Shown here piece after piece: positions 8,481 through 18,566 of a stretch of 64,000 nucleotides of DNA. The stretch comes from Thomasclavelia spiroformis DSM 1552 (GTDB taxonomy: Bacteria > Bacillota_I > Bacilli_A > Erysipelotrichales > Coprobacillaceae): NCBI RefSeq assembly GCF_025149465.1, contig NZ_CP102275.1:496001-560000 (forward strand), written 5' to 3'. The position numbers and the translations under genes were made by a program. Each line of letters opens with the position of its first letter. Position 1 is the stretch's first letter. Below the pieces are notes generated by a model that was given only the letters and a program-made list of their open reading frames with translations, did not search any database and was not told the origin of the DNA.

Positions 8481-9542
8481 ATGAGTTGGCAAGATAAATT
8501 GCGTAAAGTTGAGCCATATGTAGCTGGGGAGCAACCAAAGATTGTAAATATGATCAAATTAAATACTAATGAAAATCCATATGGTCCAAGTAATAAAATT
8601 ATGGATGTGATTAGAGAAATTGATATTAATAAATTAAGACTGTATCCAAATAGTGATGCAACAGATTTAAGAGCAGCATTAGCTAAATATTATGATTTAG
8701 ATGAAAATCAGGTGTTTATAGGTAATGGTTCTGATGAAGTATTAGCTTTGACTTTTTTAACTTTTTTTAATGGTAATGAACCAGTATTGTTTCCAGATAT
8801 TACATATTCTTTTTATCCTGTGTATTGTGATTTATATCAAATGAATTATCAATTAGTAAAGTTAGATGATGATTTTAAAATAAACGTTAATGATTTTATG
8901 CAGCCAAATAGTGGGATTATTTTTCCTAATCCTAATGCTCCAACTGGTGTATTGGTTGATTTAGAGTTTATCGAAACAGTATTAAAAAATAATCCTAATA
9001 GTATTGTAGTTGTTGATGAAGCATATATTGATTTTGGGGGAACTAGTTGTGTACCTTTGATTGATAAATATGATAATTTAATAGTAGTTCAAACATTCTC
9101 TAAATCTCGATCATTAGCGGGAATTCGTTTAGGGTTAGCTTTAGGAAGTAAAGAGGCAATTAGTCATTTATATGACGTTAAAAATTCATTTAACTCATAT
9201 CCAATTGATTATATAACTCAGCAGATTGCTTTAGCTAGTATTTTAGATGATCAAGATACTAAAAATAAATGTTCTAAAATTATTGAAACAAGAGAATTTA
9301 CAAAAACTAAATTAAAGGAATTAGGATTTAAAGTTACTGATAGTTATGCAAATTTTGTTTTTACAAGACATCCTGAAATTGATGGTAAAGAATTGTTTTT
9401 AGCACTTAGAAAAAAAGGAATTATTGTACGCCATTGGGATAAAGAAAGAATAGGTCAATATTTACGTATTTCAATTGGAACAATGGAACAAATGAAAATT
9501 ATGTTGGAATTTTTAAGTGAATATATTGAAAAGAGGTCATAA
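8481..9542 (+). CDS. hisC: Histidinol-phosphate aminotransferase family, PLP-dependent
   Basis: This 353-aa class I/II aminotransferase has the HisC signature. It starts with LNTNENPYGPS and has GNGSDEVLAL for phosphate contact, PNPNAPTG, the PLP-ring Asp/Tyr in VVDEAYIDF, the Schiff-base Lys in TFSKSRSLAGIRLG, and a C-terminal LRISIGTMEQM with the substrate Arg. It catalyses the conversion of imidazole-acetol phosphate to histidinol phosphate, or acts on an aromatic amino acid. No other his gene is adjacent, so a stand-alone role in aromatic amino acid transamination is possible. The terminator overlaps its stop codon. Confidence 0.88.
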   Translation: MSWQDKLRKVEPYVAGEQPKIVNMIKLNTNENPYGPSNKIMDVIREIDINKLRLYPNSDATDLRAALAKYYDLDENQVFIGNGSDEVLALTFLTFFNGNEPVLFPDITYSFYPVYCDLYQMNYQLVKLDDDFKINVNDFMQPNSGIIFPNPNAPTGVLVDLEFIETVLKNNPNSIVVVDEAYIDFGGTSCVPLIDKYDNLIVVQTFSKSRSLAGIRLGLALGSKEAISHLYDVKNSFNSYPIDYITQQIALASILDDQDTKNKCSKIIETREFTKTKLKELGFKVTDSYANFVFTRHPEIDGKELFLALRKKGIIVRHWDKERIGQYLRISIGTMEQMKIMLEFLSEYIEKRS

Positions 9543-9561
9543 ATGACCTCTAAATTTTTTT
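9532..9561 (+). terminator. Terminator between convergent hisC and yaaA
   Basis: AGAGGTCA (9532-9539) pairs with TGACCTCT (9544-9551) around TAAA, which contains the hisC stop codon. AAATTTTTTT follows. It may serve both convergent genes. Confidence 0.75.
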
Positions 9562-10275
9562 ATATGTTAATTTTATGTTTCTAATAAATACATAATTATT
9601 TGAAGTAGATAATTCTTCATTATAACAATAATCATCAAATACGATATTTTTTAAATCATCTAATGAAGTAATTTTATGCTTAACCATCGTTTCTAACATC
9701 TTACCTCTTGCTTGTTTTACATACATTGCATTTCTTGTAAGTTTACCGGCTTTATCTTGAACAAAATCAATATTAATTAAATTAGGGTGATTAATCATCT
9801 TAGAAAATTCTTTAGATGCAAGAGAGATAATATAGTCTTCATCTTTAAAATATTCATTAATTTCTAATTGCCAATATTTATATAAATCAATATCAAATTT
9901 CATAGTCATATCTAAACGATAGGGAATAATGTTAGTATTATATTTCAATACACCATAATATGCAGACATAATATTTAAATATTTATTTAAATATTCAAAA
10001 TCTTCTTGACTGTATGTATTTAAACTTAATTGTTTAAATACGGTACCTTGATAACAAAAAATAGCTGGTGTATATGGATGATCATTATGATAATAATCAT
10101 ATACAGTATTTGCCATTTTAAATGATATTTTCATATAATCATGTAATTGTTCAACAGAAAATTGTTTTAAATATTCTAATAATTCACTTGTTTTTTTAGG
10201 AAAAATAATTTTTGATTTATCTATATTGGATTGTTTGTACTTCATTACTTTTGCAGGTGAAATAATTATTTTCAT
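9550..10275 (-). CDS. yaaA: YaaA family protein (peroxide stress response, DNA-binding fold)
   Basis: This 241-aa protein has the DUF328/UPF0246 signature: it starts MKIIISPAK and contains PAIFCYQGTVF, LNIMSAYYGVLK, PYRLDMTMKF and FVQDKAGKLTRNAMYVKQARG. E. coli YaaA limits intracellular iron under peroxide stress and binds DNA. Length matches the family. Transcribed alone, convergent with hisC. Confidence 0.9.
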   Translation of the reverse strand: MKIIISPAKVMKYKQSNIDKSKIIFPKKTSELLEYLKQFSVEQLHDYMKISFKMANTVYDYYHNDHPYTPAIFCYQGTVFKQLSLNTYSQEDFEYLNKYLNIMSAYYGVLKYNTNIIPYRLDMTMKFDIDLYKYWQLEINEYFKDEDYIISLASKEFSKMINHPNLINIDFVQDKAGKLTRNAMYVKQARGKMLETMVKHKITSLDDLKNIVFDDYCYNEELSTSNNYVFIRNIKLTYKKI

Positions 10276-10360
10276 ATTCTTTGAATCCTTTCTATTTATT
10301 CATTAATGTTATTATATCTTAAATTCATAAAATATGATATACTTGTGTGGGTGATGAAAA

Positions 10361-11368
10361 ATGAGTAATACAATTTTAATTGATAAAATATTAATTCATA
10401 TGTTAGATCTAGAACATGGAAAAACAATTTATTCAGATACATTCATAAACTTAGTTGAAGGGACAACTGAGTATTATGATAAAAAAATAGAGAAGTGTTT
10501 GGAAAATTCTAATATAAAACAACTAATAGTAGGTAGTGAACATCATTTATTACAGTCAGCAAGAAAAATGCTTGAAAGTGATGAGAGTTTTAAAGAAGAA
10601 TCTATTTTAATTACACAGGATTTATTTAGTTTATGTAGTAAAATTGAAGAAATGCCTAATGCAAATTTAATGTTTGTGGAATGTAAAGTAGATGGTAAAA
10701 AGTTTATTTTAATTATTAAATTAAATTATAAAAATATGCCAATGAGCTTAATTGAAGAAAATGATGGTGTTCGTAGTATTAAGTTTGTTAACAGACAAAT
10801 TTTACCAAATAAAACAACAGCAGTTGAAGAGGCAATAATTATTGATATTGAGAATAATAGTTTATCAATTATCGAAAAAAGATTTATGATAGATGGAAAA
10901 CCAGGTTATTATTTAAATGATCAATATATTAAAGGTGAGCCTAAGTTATCTGATAAACAAAAAATGAGTATCGTAAATAAAGTAGTAAAAAAAGTAGATA
11001 GTGAATATGCGGTTTTTGAGGGAGATCCTTTACCAGTTGTAAAAAAAGAATTAGCTCAATTAGTAATGGAACATCGACCAATTAAACCGATGGAGTTAGC
11101 AAAGAAAGTTGTAGAGAGTGATTATAATGCTACTCAAGAAGTAGAAACAATTATGCGTGATTTAGGAATTGAAGAAGATGATGAAATTGTAAATGTTCCA
11201 GTTTCAATAGATCGGATGTCTCGTTGTAAATTAGTGTTGGATGATGATCGAGTAATTGAATTAAGTGTTGATGATTATTTAGAAGGTGTCGATATTTCCC
11301 GGGAAATGGATGAAAGAGGACTTACTCGTATTATTTTGAAAAATATAAAAGATGTTGTAGTAAAATAA
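10361..11368 (+). CDS. Nucleoid-associated protein, NdpA/YejK family
   Basis: This 335-aa protein resembles the 37-kDa nucleoid-associated family (YejK/NdpA). It has an N-terminal part with KILIHMLDLEHGKTIYSD and a mid section with FVECKVDGKKFILIIKLNYK and ILPNKTTAVEEAIIIDI. An extended C-terminal region carries ISREMDERGLTRIILKNI. Members associate with DNA or RNA in the nucleoid; the precise role is unclear. It is a single-gene unit divergent from yaaA and ends in a strong terminator shared with addA. Confidence 0.8.
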   Translation: MSNTILIDKILIHMLDLEHGKTIYSDTFINLVEGTTEYYDKKIEKCLENSNIKQLIVGSEHHLLQSARKMLESDESFKEESILITQDLFSLCSKIEEMPNANLMFVECKVDGKKFILIIKLNYKNMPMSLIEENDGVRSIKFVNRQILPNKTTAVEEAIIIDIENNSLSIIEKRFMIDGKPGYYLNDQYIKGEPKLSDKQKMSIVNKVVKKVDSEYAVFEGDPLPVVKKELAQLVMEHRPIKPMELAKKVVESDYNATQEVETIMRDLGIEEDDEIVNVPVSIDRMSRCKLVLDDDRVIELSVDDYLEGVDISREMDERGLTRIILKNIKDVVVK

Positions 11369-11390
11369 AAAGGACAATTTGTCCTTTTTA
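11367..11390. terminator. Bidirectional terminator between ndpA-like gene and addA
   Basis: AAAAGGACAA (11367-11376) and TTGTCCTTTT (11378-11387) form a perfect 10-bp stem with A/T tracts on both sides. It serves the convergent genes ending at 11368 and 11388. Confidence 0.8.
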
Positions 11391-14300
11391 TTTTATTATA
11401 ATATATTTATCAATATTTAAATAATAAACGATTGCTTGAATATTTGCTTGTGGGAAAACGCGAGCTAGAATTTTTTTATAATAATCCATTTGAGCTTTAT
11501 GTAAATTAATTAATGTTTCGTTTGAAGTTGATTTTTTGAGTGTATCTGTTTTGTAATCAATGATTGTAACATTATTGTCATTTATACAAATTGCATCAAA
11601 GATACCATGGATAATTTGTCCTTCATCCATCATTGAAAAACTTTTTTCTTTATATAATTGTTTAGCACTATTCATTAGTTTGCAGACATCACTTTCAAAG
11701 AAAGCTTTGAAGTGTGAATAATATTTATTAATGATATTCCATTCATCTTGATTATACAATTCAATATCTTTTAATATTTTTAAATTATCATCTAAATCTA
11801 GATTAAAATCCATATGCTCTAATACACTGTGAATAATATTTCCACGTGTTGTTGCTTCAAAACCAAAATCACTAGTATTATCATGATTTAAGTCATTGAA
11901 ATTAGGATAAATGTTTTGAATTTTTTTGGTAACTGCAATAGCTTTGTTTTCAATAAGTGGGTATTGATATACATATTCATTATTTCTTTGATAATTTGCT
12001 AGATCTAGTGTAGTTTCTATTTGATTGTTGATTAGAATTTGTTGTTCAATATCTTCATGTGAAAATAATTTAATTGAAAATTTACTGTGTTTAGTATTTT
12101 CCTTAATTAGATTTTTACTTTTATGAATCATAATTGTTTGGAAATTATGCTTGATTTCATTAATTAATTCATCAGAATTATTTTTATCTAGTAAATTTTT
12201 ATTTATTCCTTGATTGATAATATCATCATGGCGCATTAAAGAAATACCTAACCAGTCTAAATATGAGTTTTGTTTTCTAGCATTTAGATAAAGAATTACT
12301 TTATCATTACAGCGAGGATTGATAATTGAATCTTCGTTGTTATTGATAATGTATTTTTGCCATTTAATAATATCTTGAGGTTCTTTGATTAAACCGGTTA
12401 AAATGAGCTTTTGTGATGCTCTAGTTAAAGCAACATAAAATATTCTCATTTCTTCATCAATTGATTCATTTGTTTGACATTTGGCTATAACTTTACGATA
12501 TTTGTTTTCATATTCAATGAAAACATTTTGATAATTACCTAGTTGTTTTGATAAACGCGGTTTAATTGCAATTCCTAATTGTTTATCACTAATTATTCGT
12601 TCTCGAGCATCTTGTTGATTAAATTTATTTTGAAGGTTTGATACAAATACAATTGGAAATTCTAATCCTTTTGATTTATGAATTGTCATGAAAGAGACAA
12701 CATTATCATCATTACTTGAAACCATAGCTGGCGACATATTAACACCATTTTTCATCATTTCATCAAATTTACAAACAATGCTATGTAATGATTCATTTTT
12801 CATTTCATCCATTTTTTGTAATAATAATTCCATATTTGCAACTCTTTGAGCACCATTTACTAATGAAGCTAAAAAACTCAAATATTCACTATCTTGATAA
12901 AATTTATTTAAACCCTCTTTAACACTGTGATAATTAAAATACTGACGCATTTCATGATAGTAATCAATAAATGTACTAAGTTCTTGATAATATTTTTGTT
13001 TAGATTCGATATAATTCAAAACATTATCATACATTGAAATACTATCATCACATCTAATTTTTAAAAGAAGATCTTCGCTAAAATTACTAATTACATAATT
13101 ACCTTTTAGTAAACTAGTAAAGGCAATATCATTTAAATGATTATCAAAAGCACTAAGTACATTAAAGATACTAATTATTTCATTTGATTGTAAAAATCCT
13201 TGAGATAAAACAATGTGACTTGGAATGTTGTATTTAGAAAAAATTTTTTTAAAAGCAATAAAATTACGAGTATTTCTCATTAATACTACAATATCTTTAT
13301 ATTCAGTTAATCTTTTTGTTTTATTAAAATTATCTAATTCAAGCTTACCAACCATATCTTGGATCTTTTTTGCAACTATTTTTGCTTCTAATTCAGCATC
13401 TTTTGAACTTATATTAGTTTGATATGATAATAATACCTCAGTTGTAAAACGATTTTCTTGATCAAGACGTTTTGAGGCATTAAGTGTAACTGAATCTAAA
13501 TCTTCTAGTTCTTTTGCACCTTCTTTTCTTAAATAATCGTAATTTAATTTAGCACTTTCATCTAAGTAATAATCAAGACCACCAATATCGTTGTCCATAA
13601 TTTGATTAAATATATAATTAACACTATCTAGAACTATTTTATTTGAACGATAATTAAATTTTAAATCAATTCTTTTTGTGTTTGGTAGACGATTAAATGT
13701 ATTGTATTTATCACTAAATATTTTTGGATCTGCTTCTCTAAAACGGTAAATTGACTGTTTCATATCACCAACCATAAAACGATTGATTACAGGCTTTTTT
13801 AAGTCAGCTATTTTATTGATCAAAGTTTCTTGAATTTGGTTTGTATCTTGATATTCATCAATCATGATTTCTTTTAATTGGTTATACAAAAGATTAGCAA
13901 TTTTGTATTTTGGTTCAAGAAGTTCAAGGGCATTTGCTTCAAGATCATTAAAATCTAATAAATTATTTTGGGTTTTGTATTCTTGATAAGCAATTTTAAA
14001 TTTTTTTAAATAATTGATTAGTGTTTTTAATGGGATTTTTGATGTTGATAGAGTCAATTTAAATTCATCTAAATTATCATATACTAAATCATTGAAAGTA
14101 TCTTTGTAGAATTTTACTATTCCATTTTTTAAACGATTATATTCAGCTTTAGCATTTTCATTGTCTTCATTAAAAAGTCCTCGAGCATCATATGATTTAA
14201 TTAATGAAGCATTACTAGCAGTTATTATTTTATTAATATCTTTACTATCAATTGCTTTAATAACATCGTTATAGTATTTTAAATGACAATCAAATGGACT

Positions 14301-15098
14301 AGGAAGGTCAGCTTTCTTTGGATTATCACTACCAAAAGGATTTTGATAATAAAATGATAAATTGTTATTTTTAGCAAAGCTTGCTAGTTCATATACTTTA
14401 TTTAATCCCATTTTTGCTTGTTTAGTTAATAATTCAAAAATTTTTTCATTAATTGGCCAACTATTATAATCATCTTCATTACCATTAATAATATGATCAT
14501 AAATATTTTTTTCTATTTCATTAATATAGTCATAAAAGTTATAGATTGTGTTACTTAGATTTTCAAATTTCAAAATAGCATTTTTAAAACTTTTAAAATA
14601 ATATTCAGGAAAATACAAATTAATAAATTCCATAAATTCATCATCATTGATCCATTTTTCAATACACTGATCAAGAATCTGATGTTTTATTGTAGTTGGA
14701 TCAGTACAAATATCAAATTTACTATTTATCCCAATTAAATACCCATATTGTTTTAATAAAGTACTACAAAAGCCATGGAAGTTTGTGATATAGGCTTTAG
14801 GAAGTAATTGTTTTTGTTTCAATAGGTGATTAGATAATTCATTAGTTATATCATCTTGAAGACGTTGATCTAATGCTACTTGAAGTCTTTGCTTCATTTC
14901 TAAGGCAGCAGCATTAGTGAATGTTAAAACTAATAATTCATCAACGTTATAATTTTCTTCTTCGATTAGGGCAAGAATGCGATTTACTAATATTTTTGTT
15001 TTACCAGAACCAGCTGGAGCTGAAACTAAAATTGAACAATTACGGGTAATAACGGCTTCATATTGACCATCATTTAAAGGACTAATCGGCATTTTCAT
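11388..15098 (-). CDS. addA: ATP-dependent helicase/nuclease AddA
   Basis: This 1236-aa UvrD-type superfamily 1 helicase is fused to a C-terminal RecB-like nuclease. Seen: Walker A APAGSGKT (residues 27-34), LTFTNAAALEMKQRL, Walker B IMIDEYQDTNQ, VGDMKQSIYRFREADP, TIHKSKGLEFPIVFV, and MRIFYVALTRASQKL. The PD-(D/E)XK nuclease appears as HGIFDAICINDNNVTIIDYKTDT. With AddB it processes double-strand breaks to Chi-like sites for RecA loading. Its start overlaps the end of addB by 17 bp, which implies translational coupling. Confidence 0.95.
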   Translation of the reverse strand: MKMPISPLNDGQYEAVITRNCSILVSAPAGSGKTKILVNRILALIEEENYNVDELLVLTFTNAAALEMKQRLQVALDQRLQDDITNELSNHLLKQKQLLPKAYITNFHGFCSTLLKQYGYLIGINSKFDICTDPTTIKHQILDQCIEKWINDDEFMEFINLYFPEYYFKSFKNAILKFENLSNTIYNFYDYINEIEKNIYDHIINGNEDDYNSWPINEKIFELLTKQAKMGLNKVYELASFAKNNNLSFYYQNPFGSDNPKKADLPSPFDCHLKYYNDVIKAIDSKDINKIITASNASLIKSYDARGLFNEDNENAKAEYNRLKNGIVKFYKDTFNDLVYDNLDEFKLTLSTSKIPLKTLINYLKKFKIAYQEYKTQNNLLDFNDLEANALELLEPKYKIANLLYNQLKEIMIDEYQDTNQIQETLINKIADLKKPVINRFMVGDMKQSIYRFREADPKIFSDKYNTFNRLPNTKRIDLKFNYRSNKIVLDSVNYIFNQIMDNDIGGLDYYLDESAKLNYDYLRKEGAKELEDLDSVTLNASKRLDQENRFTTEVLLSYQTNISSKDAELEAKIVAKKIQDMVGKLELDNFNKTKRLTEYKDIVVLMRNTRNFIAFKKIFSKYNIPSHIVLSQGFLQSNEIISIFNVLSAFDNHLNDIAFTSLLKGNYVISNFSEDLLLKIRCDDSISMYDNVLNYIESKQKYYQELSTFIDYYHEMRQYFNYHSVKEGLNKFYQDSEYLSFLASLVNGAQRVANMELLLQKMDEMKNESLHSIVCKFDEMMKNGVNMSPAMVSSNDDNVVSFMTIHKSKGLEFPIVFVSNLQNKFNQQDARERIISDKQLGIAIKPRLSKQLGNYQNVFIEYENKYRKVIAKCQTNESIDEEMRIFYVALTRASQKLILTGLIKEPQDIIKWQKYIINNNEDSIINPRCNDKVILYLNARKQNSYLDWLGISLMRHDDIINQGINKNLLDKNNSDELINEIKHNFQTIMIHKSKNLIKENTKHSKFSIKLFSHEDIEQQILINNQIETTLDLANYQRNNEYVYQYPLIENKAIAVTKKIQNIYPNFNDLNHDNTSDFGFEATTRGNIIHSVLEHMDFNLDLDDNLKILKDIELYNQDEWNIINKYYSHFKAFFESDVCKLMNSAKQLYKEKSFSMMDEGQIIHGIFDAICINDNNVTIIDYKTDTLKKSTSNETLINLHKAQMDYYKKILARVFPQANIQAIVYYLNIDKYIIIK

Positions 15099-17973
15099 TT
15101 TCCTCCTTAATCAAATATTCAAGATTATTTGTATCTACTAAAGTATATTCATTATAAAAGATATCAAAGTTACATAAAGATTTATAATTACAATAGTTAC
15201 ATGGATTTACCTTAGTATGAATTGTAGTTTCATCACTTCCTTTTGGGCTAATGCTTATATTACCAGAAATTAGTTCTTGATATAAATCTTGGATATGTTT
15301 ATTAACATATGCTAATAAACGCTCAAATGAAAAACTACTTAAAATATTACCTTTATAACTATCATATTTTTTTACAAATTTTGCTTTGATAATATTTGAT
15401 TCTTTATCAATATTATTATCAATTTCTTCAATAATTTCTTCATTTACATAACCATTCATTTTATAAAGTTTAAAGAAGTTTTCGTCACTTTCTTCTTCTA
15501 TTATTGATTTACTACTACTAAGAATTCGTTTTTTAGTATTGAAATAAAGTAAAGCTCCTTTTTCAAGCTTTTTTTGTTTAGTTAAGCTATCTAAATATAA
15601 TAACATTTGAATATTAAAACCTTGGATTGCAAGTGAGATATCCAAGTTTTTATCACTTGATTTATAATCAATGATTTTTAAGTATTTATCATATTGATCA
15701 ATTCGATCAATAATTCCATCTAATTTAAAATTAGGATATTGTTGACAGATTTTAACTTCACTGCCAACGATTTTAAAATCACTTACTTTCATTTGATTTA
15801 TTAAAACAATAATAGTATTAACTAAATCCAATTTAATCATTTTAATAATAAATTTATTAGCATTATGCTTTAGTTTGTCTAATAAATCATTATCATCGAT
15901 ATACTCATCAACATATTTATCAATAAGATTTTGTAATTGATTGTAATCAATATCATTTGAAGATTGGTTATTTTGAAAAAGAATTTTTGTTTTTTCTAAA
16001 ACATAATGGACGATACTTCCGATTTCATTAGTTTGTAAAGTTGGTTGTTTAAACGGATATAGTTTTAAATCATATTGAGCGAAGTATTTATATGGACAAC
16101 TATTGTATGTTTCTATTTTACTGGATGACAAATGTGATATATTAATATGATTAGTGATAGATGTTGGTTGGTTATTTGAGTGTTTATAATAATCAATCAT
16201 ATTATTTAAATGTTTTGATGTATCGTCTCTACCAAGCTGTAAATATAGTTTGTTTTTTAGACTATGATGTAGGTAGTCTTTACTGATATCTATTTTAGTA
16301 AAGTTGAACATTTGTTTTAATTGTTCATATAGTGATGATTTTAATAATGGTTGACCATCAATTGTGGCATTACTAAAGCAAATAGCAAGAAAGTTAGTGT
16401 TACTATTTAGAATTTTTATAATATTGTTTTGTTCTAATCCTATTTGATGATTTAAATCAGGTAAATTTAAAGTTTGATAGTCATTATCTAATAATATCCC
16501 AGTATCTCTTATTTGACTTGGAACAATTGTTTCATTTACACCAACAAGATATACATATGAACAATCTAATATACCACTATAACACTGATTATAATTTAAT
16601 AGATATACATGATCATTATAGATTTGTTTATCTTCGATTAAAGTAGGTTTTAAATTGTTTACTAAGTTATAAAATTCATTTAAAGTAAATGATTGTTCAT
16701 TTAAAAGATTTGTAAAGAAATTAATTAAAGTTGTCTGATTTTCACTAAATGATATTTCGTTTTTTATAAATGAAATCATTAGATTACAGTAATCTGATAA
16801 TGTATGACAATCTAAAAAATTATATTTTGATTCAAAGGGATCTTCGAGATGATTAGTTTCTAAATAACTTTTTTTAATTAAATCTATATAATTGTAATCA
16901 GTATAACCACTGATTATTTTAGTATCGAGTAAATTTAATAAATCATCTTTGTTATGAGTTAGATAGTATTTAAGTAACAAAATACAAGCATCTAATTCTT
17001 TAAATATCAATGTTTTTTTTATGTTATGAGGAATATTGAAATTGTTTAATGTGTCTGTTAAAAGATCAAGATATTCTTGATTTGGATAATATATTGCAAA
17101 ATCACGATAATGCATATTTTTTTCAATAATATTTTGATAGATGTTTAATACTACACTTTCGATTTGAGCTTTTGGTGTTGTTTGAATTAATGAATGTAAT
17201 GGTGTGGGTTGTGAATATTTTGGTGATTTTAATGAAAATAGATATGTATTTAAATGATTTAAATATGGAGAATCGTTTTTAATATAGTAATCATTATTGT
17301 GATATTGTTTAAATGGAATATTAAAGTTTCTATCTTCATCATTACAATTCATTAAAATCATGACATCGCTATGTTTAGAAATTTGTTTGATTAAATCGTA
17401 AGGGCGTTTGTGAAATATTTTTTCTGTTATAAATATATAGTGATTGTTTTGTAAAGATGAATCAATTTTATCTAATAGAAGTTCTTCATATTGATAACAT
17501 TTGTTTTGTGGGATATTTTTTATTAATGTATTATATAATGTAAGAATTGTAGCTAATTTTTGTTTAGATAATGAAGATAAGTTATCAAGAGAAGAGGTAG
17601 TAATATCCTCAAGATAAAATAGATCAAAAATGTTTATTAGTTCGTAAATTAAATCCATTTTATTGCTATTATTGAAGATATTATCAGATGATTCGATTAA
17701 TTTTTTAGTAATTAAAATTTTATCAAGCTTTGTTAGTTTTTCATATTTATGTAGCTGATAATTATTAATTAATTGTTTTATTAAATCTTGGTAATTAATA
17801 ATTTGAATGTTAAACAATGTATCAGTGTATTTAAAAAAAGCTTCTTCAAAAAAAAGAGGATCATCAACAATAAAAAGATAATTAGAGAAAATATTTTCTT
17901 TTGCCTCATTGATTGTATTGATAATTGTTGTTTTAATTTTTGAACTATATTCTAAACCACAGTATGTTTTCAT
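15082..17973 (-). CDS. addB: ATP-dependent helicase/nuclease AddB
   Basis: A 963-aa AddB-type protein. The start at 17973 is chosen because GGAGGT lies 7 bp upstream; a longer frame to 18138 would run into the csp gene on the same strand. The C-terminal PD-(D/E)XK nuclease shows KLDGIIDRIDQYDKYLKIIDYKS. Cysteines in NSCPYKYFAQY and in CNYCNYKSLC fit the AddB iron-sulfur cluster. No clear N-terminal Walker A is visible, so it may not bind ATP well; AddB is helicase-inactive in known pairs. It lies upstream of addA in one operon. Confidence 0.9.
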   Translation of the reverse strand: MKTYCGLEYSSKIKTTIINTINEAKENIFSNYLFIVDDPLFFEEAFFKYTDTLFNIQIINYQDLIKQLINNYQLHKYEKLTKLDKILITKKLIESSDNIFNNSNKMDLIYELINIFDLFYLEDITTSSLDNLSSLSKQKLATILTLYNTLIKNIPQNKCYQYEELLLDKIDSSLQNNHYIFITEKIFHKRPYDLIKQISKHSDVMILMNCNDEDRNFNIPFKQYHNNDYYIKNDSPYLNHLNTYLFSLKSPKYSQPTPLHSLIQTTPKAQIESVVLNIYQNIIEKNMHYRDFAIYYPNQEYLDLLTDTLNNFNIPHNIKKTLIFKELDACILLLKYYLTHNKDDLLNLLDTKIISGYTDYNYIDLIKKSYLETNHLEDPFESKYNFLDCHTLSDYCNLMISFIKNEISFSENQTTLINFFTNLLNEQSFTLNEFYNLVNNLKPTLIEDKQIYNDHVYLLNYNQCYSGILDCSYVYLVGVNETIVPSQIRDTGILLDNDYQTLNLPDLNHQIGLEQNNIIKILNSNTNFLAICFSNATIDGQPLLKSSLYEQLKQMFNFTKIDISKDYLHHSLKNKLYLQLGRDDTSKHLNNMIDYYKHSNNQPTSITNHINISHLSSSKIETYNSCPYKYFAQYDLKLYPFKQPTLQTNEIGSIVHYVLEKTKILFQNNQSSNDIDYNQLQNLIDKYVDEYIDDNDLLDKLKHNANKFIIKMIKLDLVNTIIVLINQMKVSDFKIVGSEVKICQQYPNFKLDGIIDRIDQYDKYLKIIDYKSSDKNLDISLAIQGFNIQMLLYLDSLTKQKKLEKGALLYFNTKKRILSSSKSIIEEESDENFFKLYKMNGYVNEEIIEEIDNNIDKESNIIKAKFVKKYDSYKGNILSSFSFERLLAYVNKHIQDLYQELISGNISISPKGSDETTIHTKVNPCNYCNYKSLCNFDIFYNEYTLVDTNNLEYLIKEENENAD

Positions 17974-18007
17974 TATATACCTCCAGTTATTATTTAAAAT
18001 ATACATT

Positions 18008-18036
18008 AAAAAAGGGGGAGAAATATTCACCCCTTT
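18008..18036 (-). terminator. Terminator of cold-shock gene
   Basis: On the minus strand AAAGGGG pairs with CCCCCTTT and is followed by six T. It lies between the csp stop codon and addB, separating their transcripts. Confidence 0.75.
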
Positions 18037-18076
18037 AATTTTATTATCATTGAATGATAATTTAATGAATTTGAAA

Positions 18077-18280
18077 CTATTTAACAGTAACGTTTTGAGC
18101 TTGTGGTCCACGATCAGTTTCATTGATTTCAAATTCAACGATTTGACCTTCTTCTAATGTTTTAAACCCCTCAGCGTTAATTGCTGAAAAATGAACAAAG
18201 ATATCTTTTCCATCTTCATCATTAGTAATAAATCCAAAACCTTTTTCTTGATTAAACCATTTTACTTTACCTGTACTCAT
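18077..18280 (-). CDS. csp: Cold-shock protein, CspA family
   Basis: This 67-aa single cold-shock domain has both RNA-binding motifs: [12 protein letters not shown] (RNP1) and DIFVHFSAI (RNP2). It binds single-stranded RNA and DNA as a chaperone. A strong CAAGGAGGT site precedes the ATG. A promoter lies about 150 bp upstream, giving a long leader as usual for csp genes. Confidence 0.95.
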   Translation of the reverse strand: MSTGKVKWFNQEKGFGFITNDEDGKDIFVHFSAINAEGFKTLEEGQIVEFEINETDRGPQAQNVTVK

Positions 18281-18428
18281 TATCTGGTACCTCCTTGAAA
18301 TATGTGCAAAAAGGAAATACTCTATGTAACTCTAAATCACAAATATAGGATTGCGGCGATACATAAAGGAATACAATCTTCTAATACTTGTGATACTTTG
18401 AAAATTATATTGCTACTTTTGCATATTT

Positions 18429-18457
18429 ATAATAACATATTTTTGGCGATAAATCAA
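18429..18457 (-). promoter_or_regulatory. Promoter of csp with long 5' leader
   Basis: On the minus strand TTGATT (18457-18452), 17 bp, then TATTAT (18434-18429). Transcription would start near 18422, leaving a leader of about 140 nt before the csp ATG, which is typical of thermosensing csp leaders. Between here and 18566 I see nothing else. Confidence 0.55.
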
Positions 18458-18566
18458 ATTTTTTTATGTAAACGCTTTTATAATTTTGAATAAAGAAATT
18501 TATATTTTTATTAACAAGAACAAAAAAACATGATAAAATTTTATAAAAGAGAAAGGAGAATGAAAA

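Noticed and set aside
17974-18138. N-terminal extension of AddB
   Set aside because: It overlaps the csp gene and its terminator, while the ATG at 17973 has GGAGGT at proper spacing.
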